Origin: Flaccisagitta enflata
Lineage: Eukaryota > Chaetognatha > Sagittoidea > Aphragmophora
NCBI GenBank assembly: GCA_965153355.1
Contig: OZ231128.1
Location: forward strand, 47,740,001 to 47,804,000
Direction of reading: 5' to 3'
Length of the DNA stretch: 64,000 bases
How positions within the stretch are numbered: the first letter of the stretch is position 1; each line of letters opens with the position of its first letter. The position numbers and the translations under genes were made by a program. This document shows positions 10,829-22,059 of the stretch, piece by piece. Below the pieces are notes generated by a model. That model saw only the letters and a list, made by a program, of their open reading frames with translations, was not told where the DNA came from and did not search any database.

Positions 10829-11334
10829 GAATCGCAATTTACAAATCTTAACTTCCTTTTCTCAACTCTCAACTATACTGTCAAAGAAATCATTGCAGAA
10901 AACTTCCAATCCCTGAAACAATGCTTTACAGTGTTTAAACTGCATCATCATAATTTCTCAAAGAAACCAAAAGCACTAGTTTTCTGTTTGCGTTTTGTGC
11001 TTCATAACCATTAAGATATCTTCTACAAAAGATAAAAGTGATTGTTTCAGGTCAACCAGGTATCTTTAGATAGTTTGACACATGTTTGTTTTGATTGAGA
11101 ATATGAGTTTTTCTGAAATTATCAATAGTTATTACAGATGTAGGCCATTTCGTTTTCAAGATGCAATTCAATTTTCCAACTATGTACAAAACTGCCGTTT
11201 TCTGAAAAATCGAGTTGACTTTTTGATACTTTTTGCAATACATTGTCGGACAATCTCATTAATGCATCATGAATGTGATGTTTACGTAATTATACATGAA
11301 GGCGCCATGGAGATATACATGTAATAATCTCTGA
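10829..11334. other. No recognised feature
   Basis: AT-rich. Two short opposing frames at about 11052-11324 have no recognisable domain. Confidence 0.4.
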
Positions 11335-11515
11335 AGTCTTTTGGTTTTTATGTCTTTTTAAGCTGTTTTTTTTTAGTAAGAGTGGGGTTAGGGTTAGGGA
11401 AGGGGTTGGGGATCGTTTTAGGGTTAGGGCTAAGGAAAGGCTTAGCATTAGGGCTAGGGGAGGGATGGGTTTTATACATCACAACCCGAATATACTTGAA
11501 TTAAAGATTCTTCCT
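11335..11515 (-). mobile_element. Telomere-like TIR element, diverged copy (G2)
   Basis: GAAGTCTTTTGGTTTTTATG, then GTCTTTTTAAGC, aligns with the reverse complement of the right arm of G1. It is followed by degenerate TTAGGG (GGGGTTAGGGTTAGGG) to about 11470. The distal part (GGTTTTATACATCACAACCC) aligns loosely with G1's other half. The far inverted end is not clear. Confidence 0.5.
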
Positions 11516-11744
11516 TACGGGAAAATGATAAAAACATTGAGGAGTCTCATCAAGAATCAAGTTGATAGTAAGTGGAAGGCCACTACTAAATTGAAATCAG
11601 TCCATAACAGCTGTATTTCACTAACAAGTGAAACTGACCATTCATTTAAGGCCTTAAAGGTTGTTAGTTCAAATTAATCATCATCAATGCATTGCGGAAT
11701 ATTTCCCGTCACAAGCTTTTTGCTTGGATATTCTTTTCTTTTCA
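11516..11744. other. No recognised feature
   Basis: Short spacer between the telomere-like element and element C1. Confidence 0.35.
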
Positions 11745-12270
11745 CGCTCTTTGGGCTCGATGTTCTGTAGGACACAAGGGTGAATTTCCAGACGTCCGTC
11801 CATCCGCCCACCTCGCCCGCCAAAGCTTCTGAGCCTCATGTTCCCATTGAATAACATGGAAAATTGAAGAAATGCAAAATTCCCATTGAATAACATGGAA
11901 AATCGATAAAGAAATGAACAAAAAATATGAAATTCCTATTGAATAACATGGAAAATTGACTAGAAGGTAAAATATGGGAAATCCCTATTGAATAACCTGG
12001 CAAATTGAAAAAATTTTGAAATAAATGCAAAATTCATATCGAATAACATAGAAAATTGACAATGAAATGGAAACAAAATTCAATGTTCTCATTGAATAAC
12101 AAAGAAAGTAGCCCAAAAGGCCTCAAAAGTGCTTTCTCAGGATGTCTGGAAATTCACCCCTTTGTCCCTCCTTTTGAGGCCGCTGCCCTGCTCTCACTCC
12201 ACCTCTGCAGCTAATCACTCCAAGCAGGGCATCGGGTACCGCTGACCATGTGCAATCCTTGGATGATTAG
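11745..12270 (+). mobile_element. C-family hairpin-ended element (C1)
   Basis: Left signature TGTTCTGTAGGACACAAGGG then TGAATTTCCAGACGTCC. The inverted partner is GGAAATTCACCCCTTTGTCC near 12148. The interior is four to five copies of a ~55-bp unit containing CCCATTGAATAACATGGAAA. The tail has GCCCTGCT...AGCAGGGC, CGGGTACCGCTGACCATG and the terminal hairpin ATCC-TT-GGAT (12255-12264), then GATTAGTTTT. The extreme left end is diverged. Confidence 0.75.
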
Positions 12271-12596
12271 TTTTTTTTCAATCTCCTCCTTGTCAAACTG
12301 TTTTTCCTTTTCAAATCATTTTTGCTTTTAGTCACTCCACGTTTCTTTCCTAAGCCGAGCGTAAAAAAATGTGATAGGAAACGGAAAGAGGATTTCTATT
12401 TTGCAGAATATTTGAATTCTTTCGCCTGGAAATATTTTTTCCCCGATATTTCTTCATAAAGAAACTTGGCGATAGAACCGTTCTGCCCTAGAATTAACCT
12501 CAACACCCCTTTTTTTGTCAAGACCCTACAAGGTCGTTCCTAGCAAAGTCCCGCTCAGCCACATTCGCTCTACAGCCCCTCATCACCTCAGTTCCT
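12271..12596. other. No recognised feature
   Basis: T-rich unique-looking DNA. Confidence 0.4.
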
Positions 12597-12786
12597 CTTT
12601 TTTGAGGGGCTTTCAAATGTGGAGAAATTTCAGTTTCTCCTTCCATATCTGCTATCGCAAGACTCAAATCCCAGCCTTGAGCCCATATCCCAGGCTTGAA
12701 GCCCAAATCCCAGTCTAGTTCCCCAAACCCCAGCCTTGAACTTAGGGGTATCAGGTGCCACTGAGCATCTAACGCTGTTGCGACCC
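12597..12786 (+). mobile_element. Short, decayed A-family element (A2)
   Basis: A few CAAATCCCAGCCTTGAGCCC units, then CTTAGGGGTATCAGGTGCCA and the A-type terminal hairpin CGC-TGTT-GCG near 12773. The left flank and inverted partner are mostly gone. Confidence 0.5.
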
Positions 12787-12940
12787 TCTGCCCGCCGGAG
12801 CCCCAGGCCCTTTCCTCGGCCGTGCACCTTCATCCCAAGCTATTCTCCTTCCTCCTCCCATCCTTCCGTCAGCTCCTCTTCTCGTCCCCTTTCTCTTGCA
12901 CCATTCTCGATTTGATCCCATGTTTTCATCCCGTTAGGTG

Positions 12941-13357
12941 CTACACTACGCGAATCAATAAAAAAGCCACACTTTTAAATAACAATTTATTATATTGAAT
13001 TTCAAATAATTATGTAAAATCTTAAACCATTTTAAAGCTCTCGAAGAGAACTTTCATTTGGCTCCAATCTGGTGTTTTTAGCTTTATTTGTTTAGAAATG
13101 GCATAAAAAAAAGTGAAAACATTGCCATTTTCAGTTTTGCTATCCTATTGAAAAATGAACAATTTTCCTAAATGGAGGTTCACTTTGACAAGCTTTAACG
13201 TCCAAATGGTTGGAGATAAAGACCTAGGAAGGGTCTAGAATGAAAGAAAATTTAAAGTTTTCAAAATTAATTAAACAAAAAAAATTGGCATAAATTTTTC
13301 TGTCACTTCCACTCACCTACAAAAGGGTGCGGCTTTCTTTTTTTATTCGCGTAGTAG
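12941..13357. mobile_element. MITE with ~40-bp terminal inverted repeats (H)
   Basis: Left end CTACACTACGCGAATCAATA, then AAAAAGCCACACTTTT. The right end, reverse-complemented, reads CTACTACGCGAATAAAAAAA, then GAAAGCCGCACCCTTTT. About 415 bp, AT-rich interior, no coding frame, superfamily unassigned. Confidence 0.6.
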
Positions 13358-13767
13358 ATCCTCTTGTATGTCTTTTTTTCTTTTACCTTCGTTTTTGTTT
13401 TCAGCCGGGATTGTTTTCATTTTTCAATCTCAAAAGTCAAATCTTCCTTTCTGCGAGCACGTTCCCCCTCAGGCGTTTTTTTGCCATTTGTTATCTATCT
13501 CTTTTTTCCATTTCTGATGGAGCATAAGCCACTTAAGTACGCGTTCATATTGTTTTATTTGTTTTGTGTTTTTTCTTTGCCTGCCCTGTTTAGCTCTAAA
13601 ATCATCAGTGGCAGGAGCATTTCGAGTAAACCAATATTTTCTCCCCAGTTTCTTTTTATTATGTGTTATGTATTAAGGCAAAGTATGTCTTTTTTGTCGG
13701 CCGACAGAACACTTCCAGACAGAGGCACGCACACTTTCCCCACACAGAACAGGGCACACACGCACAC

Positions 13768-13799
<32 letters not shown>

Positions 13800-14040
13800 T
13801 CTTAAACCGCATTCTCAAGAACTGATATGAAACAGTCAGATTTAATTTGTTTTTAGTGGTTTTTACAAAAGTATCCTTGAAAAAAAAGAGAGAGAAGCGA
13901 AAAGAAACAATGATGTTTTTCAATTCATTTTTAGTTTGAGTGAAAGAGGTTTGACTTGCAAATGGACGGGGCGTTGATGCCGGATCGTAAAAACAGTGAG
14001 GTCGGAGAGTGAATGCGGTTATTTCAAGGCCACTATCACC
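13358..14040. other. No supported gene; contains a (CA)n tract
   Basis: A (CA)n/(CGCA) tract lies at about 13753-13799. The surrounding plus-strand frame of 153 codons is Phe/Ser-rich with no domain. Confidence 0.45.
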
Positions 14041-14044
14041 GCAG

Positions 14045-14245
14045 CGTGCCACATTTCGTGGCTTTCTTTGCGGCGAGTCACATTCCGTGGCTCTCTGTGC
14101 GGCGCGTCACATTCCTTGGCTCTCTGTGGGCGCGTCACGTTGCGTAACTCTGTGCGGCGCGTCACGTTCCGTAACTCTGTGCGGCGCGTCACGTTCCGTG
14201 ACTCTGTGCATCGCGTCACATTCCGTGACTCTGTGCGCCGCATAA
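14045..14245. repeat. 27-30 bp minisatellite
   Basis: About seven copies with core CTGTGCGGCGCGTCACGTTC. The first copies are about 30 bp and the later ones about 27 bp. GC-rich relative to its surroundings. Confidence 0.8.
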
Positions 14246-14249
14246 GCGC

Positions 14250-15030
14250 GATGCCGCATTGCGCTGCGCCTTTTACATCTGTTTTAAGCAATAATAGGAA
14301 TCGACAAATAACACTATAACGGTTAGAATATTTTAGTCTCTTAACAGCCATCATGTGGAGTCTGACTGTTCGCACAAAGAAGGATAAAAAAGCTGAACTA
14401 TACGCAGCTGTAATGAACTAGAGAAAAACAGGAATCTGCCTAAAAAACAGAAATTAACTGTAAAGTCCTTTCATCTCATTAACCTTAAATTCCTTCTATC
14501 GCCAATAACAAAAATCCACAAATAATAGATAAGATTTTTGATCCCTTGGCACCTGTTACTGCGGAATTTTACTGGTATATCTTTCGTAACAGCCGGTAGT
14601 TTTTGAGTGTTGCTTGTTTTTACAGAAAAGTCGTCTTCTGCATAGCCGACGAAATGCTTGTTGAGATAAATCGTTGGCAGATGCAGACATAAGTTCACTG
14701 AAAACTCAATGACATGTGGGACAAGAGAGGGACGATAAAAGGAAAGGCAACTTCTGTCTGTAACTATGACGTGCTCATCATGTGGTCCCGTGATTCGAAT
14801 CCCTCGATTCCTATTTAGTTTTTTTAACAAAAGTTTCAGATGGTCCCAAGAGCAAGGAATGGAGAGGAGCAGGAGCAGGAGCAGGAGGAAGAGGATGAGG
14901 AAGAGGAGGAGGTGGTAGTGCAGTGGTGGGGGTAAAGAAGGAAGAGGAGGAAGAAGATCGGAGAACAATTGCAGAATATTAATGAGAAATTGATGATGGA
15001 CCGGATTTGAAAAATGAGGTTCGACTGTCT
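14250..15030. other. No supported gene
   Basis: Part of a 253-codon minus-strand frame crosses this stretch. Its first part is microsatellite-derived and its last ~120 codons look globular but match nothing I know; see the rejected list. A GAGGAA/GAGCAG-rich stretch lies at 14870-14960. Confidence 0.35.
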
Positions 15031-15153
15031 GTATGGCGGACTGTCTGTCTGTCTTTCTGTCTGTTTGTCTGTCTGTATGTATGCATGTGTGTCCTAATGA
15101 TTTTTTCCTCATATATTTCTGTGAGTTTGTTTGTTTGTTTGTTTGTTTGTTTT

Positions 15154-15223
<70 letters not shown>
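15031..15223. repeat. Compound (TCTG), (TTTG) and (CT)n microsatellite
   Basis: CTGTCTGTCTTTCTGTCTG, a short unique piece, GTTTGTTTGTTTGTTTG and then about 65 bp of pure CT. Confidence 0.9.
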
Positions 15224-15227
<4 letters not shown>

Positions 15228-15555
15228 AACATTTCTTTAGCTCTTCAGCTTCTTTCTGCTAAAAGACAGCACGATGATGAACTATGAACTATTGTCCATT
15301 GTCCATTGTCCATTGTCCATTGAATGGTCGACCAACAGACTGACTGACCAACACACAAGGGAGTTTTACTTTTTTTGGCGCGAGTGTAATACATTAGTCG
15401 CGATATTTCATGTCTTTTGAGGGCGTTAATGGCCAACAGACGCGAAGAAAATGTCCAATTTTCCACGACGAAAATGTCCAATTGCTCATGATGAAGAGGA
15501 CGGAAACATCACGCGAAAGACACGGTCAGAAACGCAGGAAAACGGTCAGAAGAAA
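15224..15555. other. No gene; short heptamer repeat
   Basis: Four copies of the heptamer ATTGTCC at about 15292-15322, followed by a short GACTGACC piece that may be a D remnant. Confidence 0.4.
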
Positions 15556-15818
15556 AAGATGAAACGGATGATGGTGAGGAAGAGGAAGAAGAAGAAGAGG
15601 AGAAAGAAGATGAAGAAGAAGGAGGAGAAGAAGAAGAGGGAGGAGATGAGGAAGAAGTAGAAGAAGAAGAAGAAGAAGAAGAAGAAGAAGAAGAAGAAGA
15701 AGAAGAAGAAGAAGAAGAAGAAGAAGAAGAAGAAGAAGAAGAAGAAGAAGAAGAAGAAGAAGAAGAAGAAGAAGAAGAAGAATAAGAAGAAGAAGAAGAG
15801 GGAGACAAAGAAGAAGAA

Positions 15819-15849
<31 letters not shown>

Positions 15850-15960
15850 AAGAAGAAGAAGAAGAAGAAGAAGAAGAAGAAGAAGAAGAAGAAGAAAAAG
15901 AAGAAGAAGGAAAAGTAAAAGAAGAAAAAGTAAAAGAAGAAAAGAAAAAAGAAGAAAACT
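15556..15960. repeat. (GAA)n microsatellite
   Basis: About 400 bp of GAA with rare GGA, GAT and AAA interruptions. Minus-strand frames of poly-serine come only from this. Confidence 0.95.
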
Positions 15961-16495
15961 AGCCTAATTGGCTAAAAAAAGAAGAAAAAAATTGTAAAGC
16001 AGTAATGCAAATGCGTAATTTCAAGCACACACGGATGGACGGATGTACCGACACAGAAACCGACTTAAGCAGACATCATTTTTATGTATGGTGGAAGAAA
16101 AAACGGTAAGAAGAACGGTAAAAACGATGAAAACCAACGAAAAAAACGTGAAAGAGGAAGCTAAAAAAGAAAAAAAAAAAAAGAGAAGCAGTTGGAGGAG
16201 GGATAAGAACAAGAGGGAGGAGGTCATTGTCAGCAAGAGAGTCCATCACTTGGGCCTTTTGGGCAGTAAAAGACTCGAGCCAACTTGGAACAACATAAAA
16301 CACATTTTTTTTCTCACCTTCGACAAAAACGACCAGAAAAATCGACGAAGTATCAGCTCATGGCGTTCTGCGTGTTGGTATGATAGTCTTTGTGTGTGGT
16401 GGTGTGCTATTCTACGTTTGCTAGTCTGCTTCTATGATTGTTCTAGCCCGTGAGAGTATGTTTATGACTGAGTGTGTTTTTTGGATGTATGTTTA

Positions 16496-16498
<3 letters not shown>
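15961..16498. other. No recognised feature
   Basis: A-rich DNA. A GGATGGACGGATGTACCGAC piece near 16030 resembles a D tetramer array. Confidence 0.35.

Positions 16499-16589
<91 letters not shown>
16499..16589. repeat. (GT)n microsatellite
   Basis: About 90 bp of pure GT. Confidence 0.95.
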
Positions 16590-16592
<3 letters not shown>

Positions 16593-16669
16593 ACGATGTG
16601 ATTGTGCTGAACATCACATGGAGTGATAGACATTGTTCGAAAATGTTGGGTTGATGTTTTTTGAAAAAG

Positions 16670-16800
16670 ATGATTATGAGCTGATGATGATGAAGTGAAT
16701 AACGCGGACATCGACGATGATAACGATAATGATAATGATGAATAGTGATAAACGATGATGACGATGGCAGCGATAATGACGATAGTAGTACGATATAAAT
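16670..16800. repeat. Cryptic GAT/GATAAT-rich repeat
   Basis: Imperfect GATGATGATGAAG, CGATGATAACGATAATGATA and CGATGATGACGATGG runs. Confidence 0.6.
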
Positions 16801-16870
16801 CAGGGAAATGACTAAGCAGAAAGCGAACTCAATTGAGCGGCAAAAAAACGAAGACGGCGAAAGTCACTTA

Positions 16871-17137
16871 GGGCGTGTTTCTAGTGACGACAAAAAGCAC
16901 GTTTCTTTTCATAAACGCGTTTTTAGTGTGAACACATATTCCAGAATTTCAACTGTCCCACGAGGGAGTGAGCAAAGTGAGTGAGCGAGCCCGTGAATGG
17001 AGCGAGCAAGCGAAGCGACATAGCAAAGTGGAGCGCTGCAGAGCGAGTGAGCGAAGTGGGCGGTGCAAGCGAACGAACGCAGCGAGCGACCGGGTGGCCC
17101 ATGCAAAACGCGATTGTCTGTGACTAGAAACGCCCCC
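16871..17137 (-). mobile_element. E-family MITE, Harbinger-like (E4)
   Basis: Reverse-oriented relative to E3. Ends are GGGCGTGTTTCTAGTGACGA and TGACTAGAAACGCCCCC, flanked by TTA (left) and TTT (right). The GAGCGAGC ladder is the complement of the E3 ladder. Confidence 0.75.
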
Positions 17138-17236
17138 TTTGGCAAAGAAAAGGAAAGGAGGAAGGCGGCACAACAAAGAGCACAAAACAAATTAGATGTG
17201 AAACGGGAAATAGTGACTAGGTAATGCTGACTTGTG

Positions 17237-17727
17237 AAGAAAGAAAGAAAGGAAGAAAGAAAGGAAGAAAGAAAAAAAAGAAAGGGAGCAAGAAAAAAAA
17301 AAGAAACGAAGCAAGAAAAAAAGAAAGGAAGCAAGAAAGAAAGATAGGAAGCAAGAAAGAAAGATAGGAAGCAAGAAAGATAGAAAAGAAGAAAGAAAGA
17401 AAGAAACGAAAAAAGAAATGAAATAATAGAGAAGCAAAAGAGAAAGAATGGTGAAAAGAAAGGAAGAAAGGAAGGAAGAAAGGCAGGAAGAAAGAAAGAA
17501 CAATGAAGCTAAAATATAGGAAGCAAGAGGAAAAGATAGAAAAAAAGAGATAAAGAAAGGAAGAAAGAAATGAGGATAGGAAGAAAGGAAGAAAGGAGGA
17601 AAGAAAGATAGAAAGAAAAAAAGAAAGGAAGAATGAGAGAAAGAAAGAGAGAAAGAAAGAAAGAAAGAAAGAATGAAAGAAAGAGAGAAAGAAAAAAAAA
17701 GAGGGAAGAAAGATAGATAGAAAGAAA
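17237..17727. repeat. Degenerate (GAAA)/(GGAAGAAA) purine tract
   Basis: About 490 bp of AAGAAAGGAAGAAAGAAAGG type sequence. The minus-strand Phe/Leu/Ser-rich frames are artefacts of it. Confidence 0.9.
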
Positions 17728-17732
17728 TGATC

Positions 17733-18246
17733 TATGACTTATGCTGAGCTAGGATTTGACCTTTGAGGCTAGCAAATAAGCCTTTAGGTTATGTGTGAAG
17801 CTGGGATTTGAGCCATGAGGCTAGGATTGGAGCCATGATGTCGGGATTGGAGCCTCAAGGTAGGGATTGGAGCCTCCAGACTGGGATTGGAGCCTTGAGG
17901 TTTGGGCTGGAGCCATTGGGACTGGAGCCTCAAAGTTGTGAATGGAACCTTAAGGCTGGGATTGGAGCCTTCAGGCTGGAATAAGAGCCTCTTGGCTGGA
18001 GTTGGAGCCTAGAGGCTGTGATTGGAGCCTCAAAGTCGGGATTTGAGCCTTGAGCCTTGAGGCTAAGATTGGAACTGCATGGGTGGGAAAGGAGCCTCAA
18101 GTCTAGGATTTGGGCCTGGAGGCTGGGTTTGGACCCTTGCGGTTGTGATTGGAGCCTAGAGGGGGGGGGACAGAGAAGGAGAAGGAAGAGAAAATCGCCC
18201 ATATGTGTGAAAGCATAGGTCATTGGCTCCTTCGGACCGCTGCCCA
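17733..18246 (-). mobile_element. A-family element lacking its tail (A3)
   Basis: An array of about 21-bp units (core GGCTGGGATTGGAGCCT) is bounded by CTATGACTTATGCTGAGC on the left and AAGCATAGGTCATTGGCTCC then GACCGCTGCCCAAAAA on the right. The stem-loop and terminal hairpin expected at the left are absent, so this copy is 3'-truncated. Confidence 0.7.
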
Positions 18247-18678
18247 AAAAGGAGAGACAAATGGCGCCATCGCGAATCTAAGATTAGCGATGTCGTGATG
18301 GTACATTGCTTTTGACAACGCGGTGATGATAACTTCGGATAACTTCGGAACTTTGGATAGGGTGATGCATGTTCACATAAAGAAAGGCATCTTATCTCTC
18401 ATGGTGTTGCATTGTTGTTTCTGGATACTGGTTGATACTTGGCGACGCCAGTTGATTCTTTGTGACGCCGGTAGATGCTTGCTAGCGCATCACTTTAATT
18501 TTTGTTGACGCGTGTTACTGGTTGGTGACGCCGGTTGATGCGGACTGTCACTGAGGAGGGATTAACATTCCGTACCAGAGAAGAATAAAAAATATGTCGC
18601 ATCGACTTTTTACATCATTTTTAGAATAAATATTGTCCGTGGTTTGGCGGGACTGCAGTGGTATGGATCAGAGTGAAA
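18247..18678. other. No gene; degenerate GACGCC repeat
   Basis: At about 18420-18545 four to five loose copies of GGTGACGCCGGTTGATGC occur. Confidence 0.5.
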
Positions 18679-19230
18679 CAGGTCGCCCATATGTGGTCAG
18701 CGATACCCGTTGCCCTGCTTTGCATGATTGTGAGATGGAGTGAGAGAAAGCAGGGCAGCGGCCTCAAAGGGGATGAAGTCCTGTAGAACACATGTCTGTC
18801 TGTCCGTCCGCGTCCGTCCGTCCCCCCGGCCCTCTCAGGCCTGAAATCTGCCCTATCAGGCCTGAAATCTACCCTCTCAGGCCTGATATCTGCCCTCTCA
18901 GGCCTTGAATCTGTGAGGGCAGATTTCAGGCCTGATAGGACAGATTTTAGGCCTGAGAGGGCAGATTTTAGACCTGAGAAGGCAGATTCAAGGCCTGAGA
19001 GGGCAGATTCAAGGCTTGAGAGGGCAAACTTCAGGCCTGTGAGGGCAGATTCCAGGCCTGAGGACAAATATCAGGCCTGAAAGAGCAGAATTCAGGCCTG
19101 AGAGGGCAGATTTCGGATCTGAGACTCAGGCTGAGAGGGCCTGGAGGGGACGGTCAAACGAACAAATGAACAGACGAACAAAAGTCCCGTTGTGTTCTAC
19201 AGGACTTTGTCCCCTTCATTGCCGCTGCCC
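18679..19230 (-). mobile_element. B-family hairpin-ended element (B2) with a polarity switch in its array
   Basis: The tail is on the left (GGTCGCCC, TGGTCAGCGATACCCG, stem GCCCTGCT/AGCAGGGC). The signature GATGAAGTCCTGTAGAACAC lies near 18771 and its inverted partner near 19190, followed by GCCGCTGCCCAAAAA. The 21-bp array (core CAGGCCTGAAATCTGCCCTC) runs one way to about 18912 and then in the complementary sense. One arm of the terminal hairpin is deleted. Confidence 0.8.
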
Positions 19231-19235
19231 AAAAA

Positions 19236-20187
19236 GGAAGAAGAAAAAAAAACCAAGTAATAAAAAAACAAGGCCATGAGACCAACATGGCATGAGAGGG
19301 AAAAATCAAATGTTATGAAACGGGAAAGAAAACATGGCAAAAAAGAAAAAGAAGCAAAAATTGCAAAAATCTCATCTGGAACTAACGAATGTCCAACATT
19401 AAGGCGGAAAGTATTGGTTAAGGTAAAGATCAAGTTTGATAAATGCTGTCAAAAGTCCTTAAAAATTCCCCAATTGGACTAATGAGCGATTTGGAATATC
19501 ACATGCTTTTACTGTGCTGGGGACCTCCTTTGATGCTGATTTTCTCGAGAATCCACAAGGGCGGCGGTTACAGAGCCTAATTTTTTCATTCAACTCATGG
19601 CATTCAGCATTTCTCATCCAGTCATCCTATGGGCAAAAACTGCACACTGTCCCCCCTCAAATTACTTTTTGATACTCCACCCTGTTGATATCTGGCGTAT
19701 TTGCAATTTTTTAGCCACTCAGACTGCCTTAAACGCCTTGCCAAGAAGGGCGATTTTTGAAAATTTTAATGTGGGAAAAATTGGTCACATTTTGAAATTG
19801 CATTTCGGATATCATGGCTGATATCAGCATCATATGAATTGAAACGAAATCGAATCCTTTTACCACACAAAAATACTGCTGGTTAGCCATCTTTAGCATA
19901 GATTCCATGTTACTCGAGCTATATTTACTATGTAAACGATATCTATACATTTTCCGCTTAAATGTTGGACATGTTGAAATACTAGCGGACCGACGGACCA
20001 ACAGAAAGGCAAAACATATGAGTATTGCCTGAAAAATGATAAACCGAAGTGTCGTTGTTGAGTAATGTCTCAGTACAGAAAAAGATAACCATGTGACCTA
20101 AAAAGAGCGACCATAAAAAAGTAGTTGCCGACATGAAATGTGGGTAACAACTAACAAATGAATCCGCTCGTAAAATAGTTGACGCGT
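19236..20187. other. No recognised feature
   Basis: AT-rich DNA with short frames only. A GGACCGACGGACCAACAG piece near 19985 may be a D remnant. Confidence 0.4.
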
Positions 20188-20698
20188 TGACAATCAACAA
20201 TTTAACATTTATTGAAAAGCAACATCCTTTGCCCATCAACATCTTTTGACAGTCAACAAATTAATATCCTTTGACAATCAACATCTTTTGACAATCAACA
20301 ACCTTTGACAATCAACAACCTTTGACAATCAACAACCTTTGACAATAAACAATCTTTGACAATCAACATCTTTTGACAGTCAACAAATTAACATCCTTTG
20401 ATAATTAACATCTTTTGACAATCAACAACCTTTGACAATCAACACCCTTTGCCAATCAACAACCTTTGACAATCAAAATCTTTTGACAATCAACACCCTT
20501 TGCCAATCAGCAACCTTTGACAATCAACAGTTTTTGACAATCAACAACCTTTGACAATTTACAATCTTTGACAATCAACAACCTTTGACAATCAACAATC
20601 TTTGACAATCAACAATCTTTGACAATCAACAACCTTTGACAATCAACAACCTTTGACAATCAACAATCTTTGACAATCAACACCCCTTGACAGTCGAC
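20188..20698. repeat. 17-bp minisatellite
   Basis: About 30 copies of TTTGACAATCAACAACC with variants CATCT, CAATC and CACCC in the second half of the unit. Confidence 0.9.
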
Positions 20699-20951
20699 CT
20701 CCGTTGGGACACAGTTTTTACGACCGAGTTTCTCACTTTTATTTGACGACGGCACCAGAGGTAGATGATAGAGGGCTTGTAAGTGCATATGTGTAGGGGG
20801 CGTTAGGTCGTATTCTTTTCATAATACCGTCTCCTGCAAAATGGTTCATCCATATCACATTTGTTTTACCAGCTCGGTAACACGTTTCATCATATTTTCA
20901 CTTTGAAGCGACGTCACACATATACGGGGTGGACTTCACAAACAACATAAC
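20699..20951. other. No recognised feature
   Basis: Short spacer between the minisatellite and the foldback structure. Confidence 0.35.
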
Positions 20952-21372
20952 CAGTCTATGGACAAAACGAGGAGAGTAGACTTTGCTGATCACCGTTATG
21001 ATGCTTAGGCGTAGTTGATTTTAAAATGTAGGTTTGTAATTACCTCATAGAAATTTACTAGAGACTGAAAGAATTAACGGAAGAACGATTACTACCTGTA
21101 GTAATCGTTCAAAATATAGGTTTGTAATAACCTCGAAAAAAATTACTTAGGACTGAAAGAAACTAACGGAAGAACGAGTACTACCTGTAGTAATCGTTCT
21201 TGCAAAAGTTTCTTTCAGTCATCAGTCATTTTCTATGAGGTAATTATAAGCCTACATTTTGAACGATTACTACAGGTAGTAATTGTTCTTCTGTTAATTC
21301 TTTCAGTCCTTAGCATCATACCGGTGATCAGCAAAATCTACTCTCCTCGTCTTGTCCAAAGACTGTAACTTG
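20952..21372. mobile_element. Foldback-type long inverted repeat (I)
   Basis: The outer arms are GACAAAACGAGGAGAGTAGA on the left (about 20960) and TCTACTCTCCTCGTCTTGTC on the right (about 21340). Inside are direct and inverted copies of a ~95-bp module holding GACTGAAAGAA, the palindromic ACTACCTGTAGT core and TAGGTTTGTAATAACCTC. About 420 bp, no coding frame. Confidence 0.65.
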
Positions 21373-21399
21373 GTAGTGCAAGTATCCATTCGGGGTATG

Positions 21400-21512
21400 G
21401 CGACACTCAGAATGGGCAGTACACGACAAAGAAATAAAATCATGAAAAAAAGTAAAGTGTGACCGACCAACCGACCAACCGACCGACGGACAAAGCGCAA
21501 AGACTCACATGA
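21400..21512 (-). mobile_element. Partial D-superfamily element
   Basis: GGGCAGTACACGACAAAG, AAAAAGTAAAGTGTGACCG, then (GACC/AACC)n and GACGGACAAAGCGCAAAGAC. The terminal hairpins are not preserved. Confidence 0.55.
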
Positions 21513-22059
21513 AAAGGACACCGGGTGATAGAAAAAAAAGCCTCCTTCCCCTTTGAAGTCGACTCGTTGCAGTCCTCGGAGCAGGGGTGTATAAAGTTGA
21601 GTATTCCCCCCCCCCCGGTGGGGGGGGGGAATAAAATCAAAGGGTTTGGAGATGGGGAAGAAAATCAAAAGTTTGAAAAAAAGAAAAAAGAATTTTTTTG
21701 AAGATCTAACACTTTTGGTAGTACCAAAAGGTAAAATACAATTACTACAACATAATTCAACACTATATAAATCTAAAATATACTGTTTTATAGCTTTGAG
21801 GGGAAGAAAATCAAAAATTTTGTAACATGACGCGATACGTCGCGGGGAAGAAAATCAAAGGCAGGGGGGGGGGGGAATAAAATCAAAAGCCGCTCAACTA
21901 TATACACCCCTGCCTCGGAGGGAAATGGCACAAAACCGATTGGCGCCGTTTTGTGGTAAGCTGGTAACTTATGAATGGGACGCAGCCTTAAGGGAACAAC
22001 AGCGACCGGCGCGGTGGTAACCACGCTGCAATGTCGCTTTGAGCTACCCTTTCAGACTT
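21513..22059. other. No gene; repeated G-run motif
   Basis: GGGGGGGGGAATAAAATCAAA (about 21618) recurs at about 21867, and GGGGAAGAAAATCAAA occurs three times between 21650 and 21860. A tandem or dispersed element may exist here, but I cannot define its ends. Confidence 0.4.

Noticed and set aside
14471-15232. 253-codon minus-strand frame
   Set aside because: The first part is (GA)n and TCTG microsatellite, followed by a Leu run from GAGGAA repeats. The last ~120 codons look globular but match no family I know, so it is not called as a gene.
20188-20698. Could the regular 17-bp, 36-bp or 156-bp arrays be CRISPR?
   Set aside because: Units are contiguous with no unique spacers, and the window is eukaryotic. 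They are minisatellites or satellites.
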